DNA of 17,520 nucleotides from CAIYWZ01 sp964497925 (GCA_964497925.1 CAZCFE010000022.1:1-17520); one strand, 5' to 3'; shown: positions 1 through 7,920, counted from the stretch's first letter. Notes: generated from the sequence alone by a model not told the origin. Program-made: numbers and translations.

Positions 1-759
1 AGTAACGCGAAAGCTGGCAGGGCTGAAGAAACGTCAGGTCGTAAAAAATCTGCTATCGATAAGCGTAAATCTGATTTAGCTGAAAGCTTGAGCGATCTCC
101 GCCTTCCTGAAATTATCGTGCCTAAATTCTCTATAGAAAGCTATGATGCTGGCCGTGGTATGGCAGTACACATATCAGGTGCTTCTGTGGGTTATTTCGA
201 AAAGCAACCCCTATTATCAGGAATCAATCTCAGTCTTCAAGGCAGTGAGCGTTTGGGTATCACAGGCGATAACGGCAGAGGCAAATCAACCTTGATCAAA
301 GCTATCCTTGGGGACGAAAGTGTCTTCAGAACCGGCAAGTGGCATGTGATAAAACGAGACGACATTGGTTATCTAGATCAGCATTATGGGACATTGAACC
401 CTGATAAAACCGTACTTGAAACCATAGCAGACCTTGTGCCACACTTGCCCCTTACTGAAATAAGACGTCATCTAAACGATTTTTTATTTCGTAAGAATGA
501 AGAGGTCAATGCTTTTGTCAATACACTTTCAGGTGGTGAAAAGGCAAGGCTCAGTTTGGCACAAATCGCAGCCAAAACACCGAAACTTCTGATCCTCGAT
601 GAAATCACCAACAACCTCGATTTAGAGACGAAAGAACATGTCATACAGGCCCTCAAAGCTTATCCTGGCGCCATAATTGTCATCTCCCATGATGCTGATT
701 TTCTGGAAGAGATTGGGATTAGTAATGCGTTGGATGTTGGGAAGTTTAATGTGGGTTAA
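1..759 (+). CDS. ABC-F family ATPase, C-terminal half (5' end outside window)
   Basis: Reading frame 1 is open from the first base, so the gene begins upstream; the TTG at 88 is only an internal codon. The visible 252 residues start in a charged, Lys/Arg-rich linker typical of the segment joining the two ABC domains of ABC-F proteins, followed by a complete second ATPase domain. Seen: Walker A GDNGRGKST (nt 265-291), signature LSGGEKARL (about nt 526-552), Walker B LLILDE followed by ITNNLD (about nt 586-621) and the H-loop ISHD. There are no membrane segments, as expected for soluble ABC-F proteins that act on ribosomes (translation factors or antibiotic-resistance proteins). The usual DEPTNHLD is DEITNNLD here. 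The protein ends shortly after the H-loop with no C-terminal extension. It is transcribed convergently towards the polysaccharide operon. The family call is secure; whether it gives resistance or is a housekeeping factor cannot be told from this half. Confidence 0.9.
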   Translation, partial: SNAKAGRAEETSGRKKSAIDKRKSDLAESLSDLRLPEIIVPKFSIESYDAGRGMAVHISGASVGYFEKQPLLSGINLSLQGSERLGITGDNGRGKSTLIKAILGDESVFRTGKWHVIKRDDIGYLDQHYGTLNPDKTVLETIADLVPHLPLTEIRRHLNDFLFRKNEEVNAFVNTLSGGEKARLSLAQIAAKTPKLLILDEITNNLDLETKEHVIQALKAYPGAIIVISHDADFLEEIGISNALDVGKFNVG

Positions 760-873
760 TCTACAATCAAACTCTCATCCTTATGAGATGAAAGCACAAT
801 CTGGGTTAGTGTTTTGACAACATTACACTGGCCCTTTAGGAAATCAGCAATCAGGCTCTCCGGAGCTTTTGTA
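760..873. other. Short intergenic stretch after the ABC-F gene
   Basis: This stretch lies between the ABC-F stop and the last recognisable piece of the glycosyltransferase remnant. It holds no intact gene. A minus-strand frame is open through it and ends in a stop at 756-758, but it has no recognisable family and no convincing start. A weak hairpin near 853-868 followed by three or four T residues could be a plus-strand terminator for the ABC-F gene, but the stem is short and contains a wobble pair. Confidence 0.4.
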
Positions 874-1654
874 TTAGAGCAACACACTTTCAGCAAGTTT
901 TTGATGAATATCTTTAGTTGCCCCACGCTAATGAGACTCTTTCCTGAAGGTTTAAAGAGTTGATGAGGCTTTGCAGATGCTCTCGCTGGGGGCCTTCCCC
1001 ATAAATCGTAAGACGCAGATGCTGGTAGATTGGATGAAGGTGCACAAAGGCCTGGATAAGGGTATCAACCCCCTTAAACGGACATAGCCTTCCCACAGAA
1101 ATGATATACTTAGCTTTATCAAGCGCACTGATTTTCTGGAAGGGAGGCTTTTAAACCGCATTAGGAATGACAAAAAGATTACGTAAATTCTTAGAATAGT
1201 CAGCTGCCCATTGGATTTGCACAATCACTCGAAAAGCTTTGGGATATAAAATGGTCCTCAAACCATGATAAAGAGAAGGAAGCTTATGGTAAAAGGGGTG
1301 CATGCGTACACTAGATACAATTACAGATATTTTAAGCCCAACAATTACCAGAAGTGTGGTGAAACTTCTCGCATCAATACAAGAAAGTACAGAATCTGCG
1401 TTGAGGGTTTTCAGAGCTTTTCTTAAACAAAAAACGCGCCTAAGGACATTTCCTAGACGCGTTAAAAGAGCATTTATTTTTAGTTTGGTTAACTTGTATC
1501 AAACAGAGCTTGGAATCTAAAGGGTAAAAAGATTTTGCATCCTGTGATGCAAAGTTAACGAGCGTAACCTAGATCTCCTTTGACGGCTAATAATTCGCAG
1601 AATCCATTAGCCCCGCCAGAGTTGAGCGAGGATATGATAGGGGGAGAGATGCAT
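874..1654 (-). pseudogene. Decayed GT4 glycosyltransferase
   Basis: Minus-strand translation in shifting frames reconstructs a GT4 (GT-B) glycosyltransferase. The N-terminal piece near 1559-1653 contains the loop SLNSGGANG. A second frame (about 1475-1569) reads VTLVNFASQDAK and FYPLDSKLCLIQ, as in many GT4 N-domains. From 1498 to 914 one frame is open except for a TAA at 1151-1153. It carries NADSVLSCIDA, MHPFYHKLPSLYHGL, LFVIPNAV, then VGRLCPFKGVDTLIQAF and IYGEGPQREHLQSLI, the classic start of the C-domain. Another frame shift near 915 continues as KDIHQKLAES and then homology stops, so the E-x7-E motif and last helices are lost. I count at least three frame shifts (near the start, about 1570, about 1480-1500 and about 915), plus nonsense codons. 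It lies directly behind the last intact operon gene in the same orientation, so it was probably once the operon's terminal glycosyltransferase. That the remnant is GT4 is strongly supported; exact edges are approximate. Confidence 0.85.
1526..1553 (-). terminator. Candidate Rho-independent terminator for the operon
   Basis: On the minus strand an 8-bp perfect stem (TTTGCATC with GATGCAAA, arms at 1546-1553 and 1534-1541) encloses a 4-nt loop and is followed by AT, C and a run of five T (plus-strand positions 1526-1530). It sits about 110 nt downstream of the stop of the last intact operon gene, in the right orientation. It also falls inside the decayed glycosyltransferase, where the same bases once encoded the NFASQDAKS segment, so it may be coincidental. 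The stem is only moderately GC-rich. Confidence 0.35.
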
Positions 1655-1664
1655 GTTTTGAATT

Positions 1665-2864
1665 CTAAACGTTTTCTAAAATACTTTTTATCTGTTTGCC
1701 AACAGTAGAAATTGAATACCTATCTCTAATGTTTGACGGAACCTTTTTAGACTTATTTTTAGAAAAACTTTCAATCATTTGCATGAGCTTATTGGAGATA
1801 TCTGAAACATCTCTCGAATCAGCAACAAGGAAACCCATCTCCTCAATGAGTTTTTGAGATGTGCCAGGCGGGGTAATTCCAAAAATAGGTTTATTAGCAC
1901 CTATATAATCAATCAGCTTACTCGGAAGAAATGGACTTTTTTCTGTAGGAGCATCAATGATAAGAAGAATATCAGCTGAATGCATGAGTTCTAAAGATTT
2001 CATGTAACTTACGGCAGGATAAGTAAAAACAGTATCTTCCAGATTAGAAACACAAATTATATCTTTGATCGACTCCGCCCAAGAGCCAATAAACTCTACA
2101 CGCATTTGTGCGCGCTGTTCAGGGGATAATAGCTGTAATGCTTTCAAAAAGCTGTCAGGCTTCCTGCTGCCATAAAAATTCCCGATATAACGGAGTGTAA
2201 TTTTTTCATTTCTATGGTCTGCTTGATGGAGGTATAAATCTTGATTAAATACATGTGGTAAACAAATGGATTTTTCAAAAACACAGTGTGAATAACATTT
2301 TGTCACCAGATCAATGGTTTCGTGTGACGTAAAAATGAGCCGATCCGCACTTTTAAAGACTTTATCTTGGTAATATGTATTTATCCATTTTGTCCAAGCG
2401 TTATAATCATTGAAAATATTATCGACCCATGGGTCACTAAAATGAGCCAACCATTTGATATGAGGAAACCGCCGTTTCAGCTTTAACCCTGCAATGTGCG
2501 TTGACATGGGTTGACCAAAAGTAATAATCACATCAGGCGATGAATCTTCAATTAAAACCCGCGTTTTTTTTAAAAGATCAAAATGCCATAGATACTGAAA
2601 ATCAGGCAAAATCTCTTTTTTGATACGGTGCCCTTTAGAGCGTTCCATAATTTTTGTAAAATTTGACTTTGGTGCATAAACGACGTTATCAAGAGGAGTA
2701 AAGCTTAAAAGAGAATGATCGCCCTCGTTTTCAGGTTCTGATGTCACAACGATAATATTGAAATCCTTGCGCAAGTACCGCACAAGGTGGTTGATTTGTA
2801 CGGACCTTGGAAACTTTTGAGGTGGATAAGAATACGTTAAGAATAGAATATTTAAACGCTCCAT
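1665..2864 (-). CDS. GT4-like (GT-B) glycosyltransferase, last intact gene of the operon
   Basis: This 399-residue protein has the two-domain layout and length usual for GT-B enzymes. The N-domain opens with a β-strand and a short loop, NILFLTYSYPPQKFPRS, and has AHFSDPWVDN near its middle, as in WcaI-like glycosyltransferases. The C-domain begins around TLRYIGNFYGSRKP and has the nucleotide-binding stretch SPFLPSKLIDYIGANKP, a variant of the E-x7-E region in which the first Glu is not evident. There is no signal peptide or clear membrane helix, so it probably acts at the cytoplasmic face on a lipid-linked acceptor with an NDP-sugar donor. The ATG at 2864 lies 13 nt inside the upstream amidotransferase gene, suggesting translational coupling. 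Donor and linkage cannot be predicted. The fold call is good; the exact family is less certain. Confidence 0.8.
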   Translation of the reverse strand: MERLNILFLTYSYPPQKFPRSVQINHLVRYLRKDFNIIVVTSEPENEGDHSLLSFTPLDNVVYAPKSNFTKIMERSKGHRIKKEILPDFQYLWHFDLLKKTRVLIEDSSPDVIITFGQPMSTHIAGLKLKRRFPHIKWLAHFSDPWVDNIFNDYNAWTKWINTYYQDKVFKSADRLIFTSHETIDLVTKCYSHCVFEKSICLPHVFNQDLYLHQADHRNEKITLRYIGNFYGSRKPDSFLKALQLLSPEQRAQMRVEFIGSWAESIKDIICVSNLEDTVFTYPAVSYMKSLELMHSADILLIIDAPTEKSPFLPSKLIDYIGANKPIFGITPPGTSQKLIEEMGFLVADSRDVSDISNKLMQMIESFSKNKSKKVPSNIRDRYSISTVGKQIKSILENV

Positions 2865-4702
2865 TTATTTATCCATTTACTTAACACAATAAGGTTCCAT
2901 ACTTGATGAGCGATGTGTAAGTCTCCATCTTTAAGCTTTTGCAACAAAGAGCTTAACTCATCTTTGTGGAAAAAAGTTTCTAGAGATTTTGACTGCAGGT
3001 TTTCTTTTGCAAAATCGAAAAGATCTGACTGAATCCACTTATAGGCAGGTACAGGGAAGCCTTGTTTAGGACGTGCAATAATCTCCTTAGGAATTCTTTT
3101 TTCTGCAAAAGACCGTAAAATACGTTTGGTGGTAAACCCTTGCCACAAAGATCCGACCTTCCATTCTAATGGAAGTGTTGCACACCATTCCACAAGCTTA
3201 TGATCCAAAAAGGGTACACGTAATTCTAAAGATGTTGCCATACTCATTTTGTCAGCCTTCATCAACAAGTCTTCAACAAGCCAGCTTTGGCAATAAGCCT
3301 GTTGAAGCTGATCAATAGGTTCTCTTGAGTGGCTTTTTCTATAAAGATCTTTTATGTATTCTCTTGAAGACTTTTGTGCAGGAGAAAGGAACAGTTTTTC
3401 TTTTTCCTCTTCAGAGAATATATTGGTTATATACGTGGTATTTTCCTTAAGGAAGCTTATATAACCAGAAGTTGAAAGATTTTGAAGGCTTGCAAAAGGC
3501 AATCGTTTCAAAACATAGGATGGCAGAAACTTTAAAAGCTTTAGGTATGATAATTTCTTTGCAAGAACATCTAAATTATATCCTGCTAATGTCTCATCTG
3601 CCCCTTCGCCAGAAAGGACAACTTTTACATGTTCAGCTGCTAATTTTGAGACAAAATAAAGAGGAATCGAGGCTAAATCTGCAAGCGGCTCGTCCGCATA
3701 CCAAACAAAATAGTCAATAAAATCGATAAATTGGTTTTGGGAAATAATAACTTCATGATGGTTTGAACCAATGTACCTAGCCATTTTTTTTGCGTAAGGC
3801 AGTTCATTAAATTGAACGCCATCTTCAAACCCAATGGAAAAGGTGTGAAAATTCTTGTGCCCTAATTCAACAGCAGCTGCTGCAATACAACTGGAATCAA
3901 GACCACCACTTAAGAGAATCCCAACAGGCACATCCGAGGCGAGCAATCGCTTTTCAACGGCTTCTAAGAAAAGCGTTTCGAATTCTTTTTCGTAATCTCT
4001 GTTTTTAACAGATTTTTCTGAGCAGAAATTAATTTCCCAGTATTTTGAAATCGTAGATGTATGCGCAGTTAGATCATACTCTAAATAATGCCCTGGCTCT
4101 AATTTACAAATATTCTCCCAAGTAGTCTCTGGGGATGGTACGTAGCGTAGCGTTAAATAATGCCACAATGACTGTTTATTAAGGTCAGGCTTTTGTGGGA
4201 GGGCTTCCAGAATTGACTTTATTTCGCTTCCAAATACAAAATTCTTTTGATCTTGATAATAGTATAAAGGCTTGACGCCTAATCGATCGCGAATCAGAAA
4301 AACTTTTTGAATACGTGGGTCATAAAGGCAGATCCCAAACATTCCTTCAAGATCATGAATTGCGGCAATTCCCTTTTGAAGATAAAGCTGTAAAATAACT
4401 TCTGTATCACAGTGGGTATGAAATTGGATACCACTTATTTCTAATGAAGCTCTGATTTTTTTAAAATTATAAATTTCGCCATTAAAAACAATACCAACAC
4501 CTGACTCTTTATCCCAAATAGGTTGATCACCACCTGCAATATCGATGATACTAAGGCGCTGCATGCCAAAAGCAAAACCGTCATGAGACCAATATCCATT
4601 CGAATCAGGCCCACGGTGTTCTATGATAGAGAGCATTTTTTGAATAAGCTCTGTTCCTAGAGCTTGATCAAAATTCCCAACAATCCCTGCTATGCCGCAC
4701 AT
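2852..4702 (-). CDS. asnB: AsnB-like glutamine-dependent amidotransferase, copy 1
   Basis: This is a full-length 616-residue class II glutamine amidotransferase / asparagine synthetase-like protein. Translation starts with MCGIAG, so Cys2, the glutaminase nucleophile after Met removal, is present, which fixes the start at 4702. The glutaminase domain (about 1-200) keeps RLSIID (about 49-54), NGEIYN (74-79) and CDTEVIL (98-104). The synthetase domain has the PP-loop LSGGLDSS (264-271) and LSGEGADE (363-370), with the catalytic Glu366 retained. Near the C-terminus are SLELRVPFLDH and RPKQGFPVP. The reaction should be ATP-dependent transfer of glutamine ammonia to a carboxylate. In an O-antigen-type operon the likely acceptor is a uronic-acid residue or precursor (compare P. 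aeruginosa WbpS) rather than free aspartate; this is inference from context. A 3-nt gap separates it from the methyltransferase upstream and it overlaps the next glycosyltransferase by 13 nt. Confidence 0.9.
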   Translation of the reverse strand: MCGIAGIVGNFDQALGTELIQKMLSIIEHRGPDSNGYWSHDGFAFGMQRLSIIDIAGGDQPIWDKESGVGIVFNGEIYNFKKIRASLEISGIQFHTHCDTEVILQLYLQKGIAAIHDLEGMFGICLYDPRIQKVFLIRDRLGVKPLYYYQDQKNFVFGSEIKSILEALPQKPDLNKQSLWHYLTLRYVPSPETTWENICKLEPGHYLEYDLTAHTSTISKYWEINFCSEKSVKNRDYEKEFETLFLEAVEKRLLASDVPVGILLSGGLDSSCIAAAAVELGHKNFHTFSIGFEDGVQFNELPYAKKMARYIGSNHHEVIISQNQFIDFIDYFVWYADEPLADLASIPLYFVSKLAAEHVKVVLSGEGADETLAGYNLDVLAKKLSYLKLLKFLPSYVLKRLPFASLQNLSTSGYISFLKENTTYITNIFSEEEKEKLFLSPAQKSSREYIKDLYRKSHSREPIDQLQQAYCQSWLVEDLLMKADKMSMATSLELRVPFLDHKLVEWCATLPLEWKVGSLWQGFTTKRILRSFAEKRIPKEIIARPKQGFPVPAYKWIQSDLFDFAKENLQSKSLETFFHKDELSSLLQKLKDGDLHIAHQVWNLIVLSKWINKWSV

Positions 4703-4705
4703 AAT

Positions 4706-5569
4706 CTATACATTCTGTATGCCATGAAACCACAAACTCCACCCCCATCTACGGGCAAGAGCTTTAATGATTGGTTTAGGGATAAAAGCACTTACCCCAG
4801 GAGTCATGAGGTTTAAAACACAATCAAGGTCTGTTCCAAGAACACGAACATCTGCATCCTTGCTAAATGGACTTAACAATTCAAGGCCTTCTTTTTTTGT
4901 TACAGGCCATGTATGAGGGTTTCCCTCTTCACGATGCCCATCACCGTAGCGGCTATTTAGCTCTAATGGTGTAAGAAATTTTGACTCTCTATGTAAAAAT
5001 CCCTCAACATAATCTGTCATGTACCATTGATAAAAACTTTTGCGGTTATAAAGCATAATACCAAATCCACCGCCTGGTTTGAGCACACGAAAAAGTTCTT
5101 TGATGGAAAGCTCAAGATTAGGCGAGTGATGAAGCACGCCCCAAGACCAAACATAATCAAAGGAATTATCCTCAAAAGGAAGATTATTAGCATCTTCTAA
5201 ACGGATATCTGCCTTAAGATCATGCAGTTCAAATCGTCTCTTAGTTTGCTCAATTGAAGTTGGATTAAGGTCAACACCTGTGCAATTTGCACCATTTTTA
5301 GCCCAATTCATGAGCATACAACCGAGTCCACATCCTATCTCTAAAACTTTTTTGCCAGCGTATTGTTCATAAGGAAAGAGTTTATCAAAAGGTCTTTTAT
5401 TATGAAGTGGCTTATTCCAACTGTAAAACTCTTGATCAATACGATCAAAAAATTCACGCGTTCCCATTTCATAAGAGCCATCTTTAAATGCCGTCTGACC
5501 ATGTGTTTCTCCATAAGTCATAGGGTTTTCAGCCCACCAATTTTGAATATCTTTTTTGTTATCGATCAT
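4706..5569 (-). CDS. Class I SAM-dependent methyltransferase
   Basis: From the preferred ATG at 5569 this is a 287-residue class I methyltransferase. Motif I is VLEIGCGLG (about residues 75-83), the acidic motif II region is GVDLNPTSIEQTK (about 98-110), followed by LPFEDNSFDYVWSWGVLHH and ELFRVLKPGG, the usual Methyltransf_11 pattern. An N-terminal extension of about 70 residues with IQNWWAENPM and a long C-terminal part probably shape the substrate site. No membrane segment is evident. A TTG nine bases further upstream is possible, but the ATG forms an ATGA overlap with the stop of the 148-residue gene, repeating the coupling seen at other joints of the operon. In this setting it most likely O- or N-methylates a sugar of the repeat unit or its precursor; the substrate is unknown. 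Confidence 0.88.
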   Translation of the reverse strand: MIDNKKDIQNWWAENPMTYGETHGQTAFKDGSYEMGTREFFDRIDQEFYSWNKPLHNKRPFDKLFPYEQYAGKKVLEIGCGLGCMLMNWAKNGANCTGVDLNPTSIEQTKRRFELHDLKADIRLEDANNLPFEDNSFDYVWSWGVLHHSPNLELSIKELFRVLKPGGGFGIMLYNRKSFYQWYMTDYVEGFLHRESKFLTPLELNSRYGDGHREEGNPHTWPVTKKEGLELLSPFSKDADVRVLGTDLDCVLNLMTPGVSAFIPKPIIKALARRWGWSLWFHGIQNV

Positions 5570-6012
5570 GATTTGCAACCTCTGATTTTATCTTTGGTGG
5601 CGACAAAAATTCCATAAAGTAGCACAAAAGGTGTTAAAAGTATTTCGGGTAAAAATGTCATCTCGAGAAAACGACGAAGTAAGAGCCTTCTTCGAACAGA
5701 TGATGTGAATTCAAAAACTCTTTTTCTGCCATTTAAAATTGTAATGTCTTTGGTCTGAATTTTAAGCCTATTTTCTATCTTACCCCATCCAAGACCAATT
5801 GAATCAGGATATAATAAGATGATTTTCCAAGGTGAACGTGTCTGATTTATATCCACGATTTCAGCATCAGGAAATTTTTCACGCAATAAATCTAGCATAT
5901 ATTCCTTTGATCGCGGGTTAGATCTTTGACATACCACGCGGTAAAGCTTTTCAGGCATCCAACGAGGCTTTTTTCTAAAAAAAGAGTCATCAAATAGTGC
6001 GTATATTTTCAT
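5566..6012 (-). CDS. Uncharacterised 148-residue protein with a C-terminal hydrophobic segment
   Basis: I do not recognise this protein. It is 148 residues, basic, starting with a short β-like segment (MKIYALFDDSFF), a run of Arg/Lys-rich stretches, a central hydrophobic patch KIILLYPDSIGLGWGKIE (about 63-80), and one probable transmembrane helix near residues 119-138 preceded by RRRLLLRR. The basic residues ahead of the helix would favour the N-terminal part staying in the cytoplasm. It overlaps the deacetylase-like gene by 23 nt at its start and joins the methyltransferase through an ATGA overlap at its end, so it is co-translated with polysaccharide genes and is very probably real. A small membrane-anchored partner of the deacetylase or methyltransferase is one possibility, but that rests only on position. 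Confidence 0.72.
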   Translation of the reverse strand: MKIYALFDDSFFRKKPRWMPEKLYRVVCQRSNPRSKEYMLDLLREKFPDAEIVDINQTRSPWKIILLYPDSIGLGWGKIENRLKIQTKDITILNGRKRVFEFTSSVRRRLLLRRFLEMTFLPEILLTPFVLLYGIFVATKDKIRGCKS

Positions 6013-6862
6013 GTGTTCTCTCTAGGAGTTGTGTGTAATTGACATTTTCCGCTGACTTCACAAGCAAAGCCATGGCTTCAAAAAATTCTGGTTTATTGTG
6101 AATATGGCTGGGATCACCGTAAATATTAATTAGCGTTGGACATTTACGTGCAAAATGCGCCAGATGTTGTGCTGATTTTATATATTCTGAAGGAGATTTA
6201 GTACGATCGGGTGCTGCAAAATAAGCCCATGTATCCATGATATTCAAAGGTTGTGAATATATTCCTGTGACGGGAATTTCAATAATCCCGTCATTTTTAA
6301 ATAAAGGGCCATATTGATACGCCATAACAGGGCTTGTTGATGTTGAAAATGTGTAATCTAACTCATTCAAAATGCTGTATAAGAACGTAATATATTCAGG
6401 CTTTTGAAATGTCCCAAAATGAGGTGTTCGCCATCCATTTGCAGTGGTCCCTAAAACATCTTGTAATGTTTTATGGCCTAAAAAAATATCCTTTCTTAAA
6501 TCTTCTTGCGATTGCTGATCATAGAAAAAACAACTTGCATGCCTTTGTTTTTCTTTGTCAAAATAGGTATGCTCACAGCCACCGTGATTAATAAACTCAG
6601 CGCCTTTTTCATGAATTTTGCGGTAAATTTTTTCGCCTTTTTTCAGGAGCTCTCCAGGAACCGCATAAACAGGTGTAATTCCCATTTCTTGGAGTTTAGA
6701 ATGTACACCTAAGGCAACATCAATGTCTTCTTCGGTGTCGCAATCAAAAGACAAAATAAAAAAAGATCGAGGCAAAATTTGTTTCGCTTTATGAGCATAT
6801 AGTTGCCACAAAATTCTTGGATCAATGTGGTTAGCAATTTTGATGTAAATGGGTATTGTCAT
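5990..6862 (-). CDS. Polysaccharide deacetylase-like protein (NodB/CE4 fold)
   Basis: This 290-residue protein carries the NodB-type layout. Motif 1 is SFDCDTEED with Asp40 and Asp42; motif 2 is INHGGCEH with His93 and His98; motif 3 is GWRTPHFG with Arg145 and Pro147. CE4 enzymes remove N- or O-acetyl groups with a metal held by Asp and two His. Here the two His are five residues apart rather than the usual four (H-x-x-x-H), so metal binding may differ; alternatively His98 with Asp102 (HTYFD) could serve. There is no signal peptide, which points to a cytoplasmic lipid-linked or nucleotide-sugar substrate, unlike exported chitin/peptidoglycan deacetylases. Its ATG at 6862 shares one base with the stop of the 2-epimerase gene (TAATG). 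It could expose an amine for the FemAB-like enzyme encoded in the same operon; that link is inference. Confidence 0.8.
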   Translation of the reverse strand: MTIPIYIKIANHIDPRILWQLYAHKAKQILPRSFFILSFDCDTEEDIDVALGVHSKLQEMGITPVYAVPGELLKKGEKIYRKIHEKGAEFINHGGCEHTYFDKEKQRHASCFFYDQQSQEDLRKDIFLGHKTLQDVLGTTANGWRTPHFGTFQKPEYITFLYSILNELDYTFSTSTSPVMAYQYGPLFKNDGIIEIPVTGIYSQPLNIMDTWAYFAAPDRTKSPSEYIKSAQHLAHFARKCPTLINIYGDPSHIHNKPEFFEAMALLVKSAENVNYTQLLERTHENIRTI

Positions 6863-7920
6863 TATTTTAAAATTTCTTTTATTGATATCACAATGCGCTC
6901 ACTTGTTTTTCCATCCCAAAGAGGCGGAATATTTCCTTTTTTGTGGGACTTTACTTTCTCCAGAAGGGTATCAACACACACAAGCTGGTTTGATCCCATG
7001 GTGATCGTAATGGGTCGTTCAGTTGTGCCTCTCAGGGTGAAGCAAGGAATGCCAAGATACGTTGTTTCCTCTTGGATCCCTCCTGAATCAGAGATGACAT
7101 ACGCTGAGTTGGAAACAAGACTCATAAAATCTATATATCCCAAAGGCTCACACAGAGATATGTTTGCAGTCAGAGGATGTATTTTTTCCAGGCTTTTACG
7201 TGTTCGAGGATGTGCGGGAAAAATGATAGGCAAATCAATTTCCCCAATCTTATGGATGATACGTTCTAATGTTTCTTGAACATCTACATTCACAGGCCGA
7301 TGAAGTGTTAAAACAACATACCCCTTTTTTTGCAGGCCAAAAGCTTTATAAGACTCAGACTCTTCTATTTTGTCTTTCATCATACAATAGGTATCAATCA
7401 TAATGTTTCCTACCATATGAACCCTATCTAGAGGCACTCCTTCTTTTTTGAGGTTATCATCGGCGTCCTCTGAAGGCGTCCAGAAATAATCAGAGATGGA
7501 ATCTGTCACCAGGCGATTGATTTCCTCTGGCATGGTACGATCAAAACTACGAAGGCCAGCCTCTAAATGGGCAACAGGCAAATGAATTTTCTTAGCAGCA
7601 ATAGAACACGCCAATGTCGCATTTACATCGCCAACGACCACAACAAGATCAGGCCTGCTTTTTTCTAAACATAATTTTTCATAAGCTATCATCGTTTGTG
7701 CTGTTTGCTCAGCATGGGTGCCACTGCCCACACCCAAATGGTAGTGAGGTGAAGGCAATCCAAAATCATCAAAAAATGCCTGAGACATCTGATAATCATA
7801 ATGCTGTCCCGTGTGGATAATTTCAGCCTTACACCAATCTTCATCTTTTAAAGCATGATAAAGTGGTGCAATTTTCATAAAATTCGGCCGTGCCGCGCAA
7901 ATGAGATGGATGGTTTTCAT
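6862..7920 (-). CDS. wecB: UDP-N-acetylglucosamine 2-epimerase (non-hydrolysing), WecB/WbpI type
   Basis: This 352-residue protein matches the bacterial 2-epimerase family over its full length. The start MKTIHLICAARPNFMK gives the usual RPxxMK motif. The catalytic set is present: Asp98 in VVGDVNAT, Glu120 in HLEAGLRS, Glu132 in MPEEINR and His207 in LTLHRPVNVD; DSGGIQEE (278-285) binds UDP. The family interconverts UDP-GlcNAc and UDP-ManNAc, or the di-N-acetylated uronic form in WbpI-type enzymes. The length of about 350 residues fits either, so the exact substrate is open. A dehydrogenase making ManNAcA (WecC) is not in the window. It overlaps the upstream glycosyltransferase by 4 nt (ATGA) and the deacetylase-like gene by 1 nt. 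It supplies the N-acetylhexosamine donor for one of the glycosyltransferases in the same operon. Confidence 0.92.
   Translation of the reverse strand: MKTIHLICAARPNFMKIAPLYHALKDEDWCKAEIIHTGQHYDYQMSQAFFDDFGLPSPHYHLGVGSGTHAEQTAQTMIAYEKLCLEKSRPDLVVVVGDVNATLACSIAAKKIHLPVAHLEAGLRSFDRTMPEEINRLVTDSISDYFWTPSEDADDNLKKEGVPLDRVHMVGNIMIDTYCMMKDKIEESESYKAFGLQKKGYVVLTLHRPVNVDVQETLERIIHKIGEIDLPIIFPAHPRTRKSLEKIHPLTANISLCEPLGYIDFMSLVSNSAYVISDSGGIQEETTYLGIPCFTLRGTTERPITITMGSNQLVCVDTLLEKVKSHKKGNIPPLWDGKTSERIVISIKEILK

Noticed and set aside
853..872. Small hairpin with a T stretch as ABC-F terminator
   Set aside because: The stem has only six pairs including a wobble, and the T run is four long and shared with the stem, so it is too weak to call.
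756..935. Minus-strand open frame reading SNTKAPESLIADFLKG and ending just at the ABC-F stop
   Set aside because: It looks protein-like by eye, but it has no convincing start, matches no family I know, and overlaps the decayed glycosyltransferase in another frame.
1302..1520. Plus-strand 72-codon open frame
   Set aside because: It lies opposite the GT4 remnant, whose minus-strand frame gives recognisable motifs; no ribosome-binding site or family similarity supports the plus-strand frame.
6803..7279. Plus-strand 158-codon open frame opposite the 2-epimerase
   Set aside because: It is antisense to a gene with full catalytic motifs, and its translation has no recognisable pattern.
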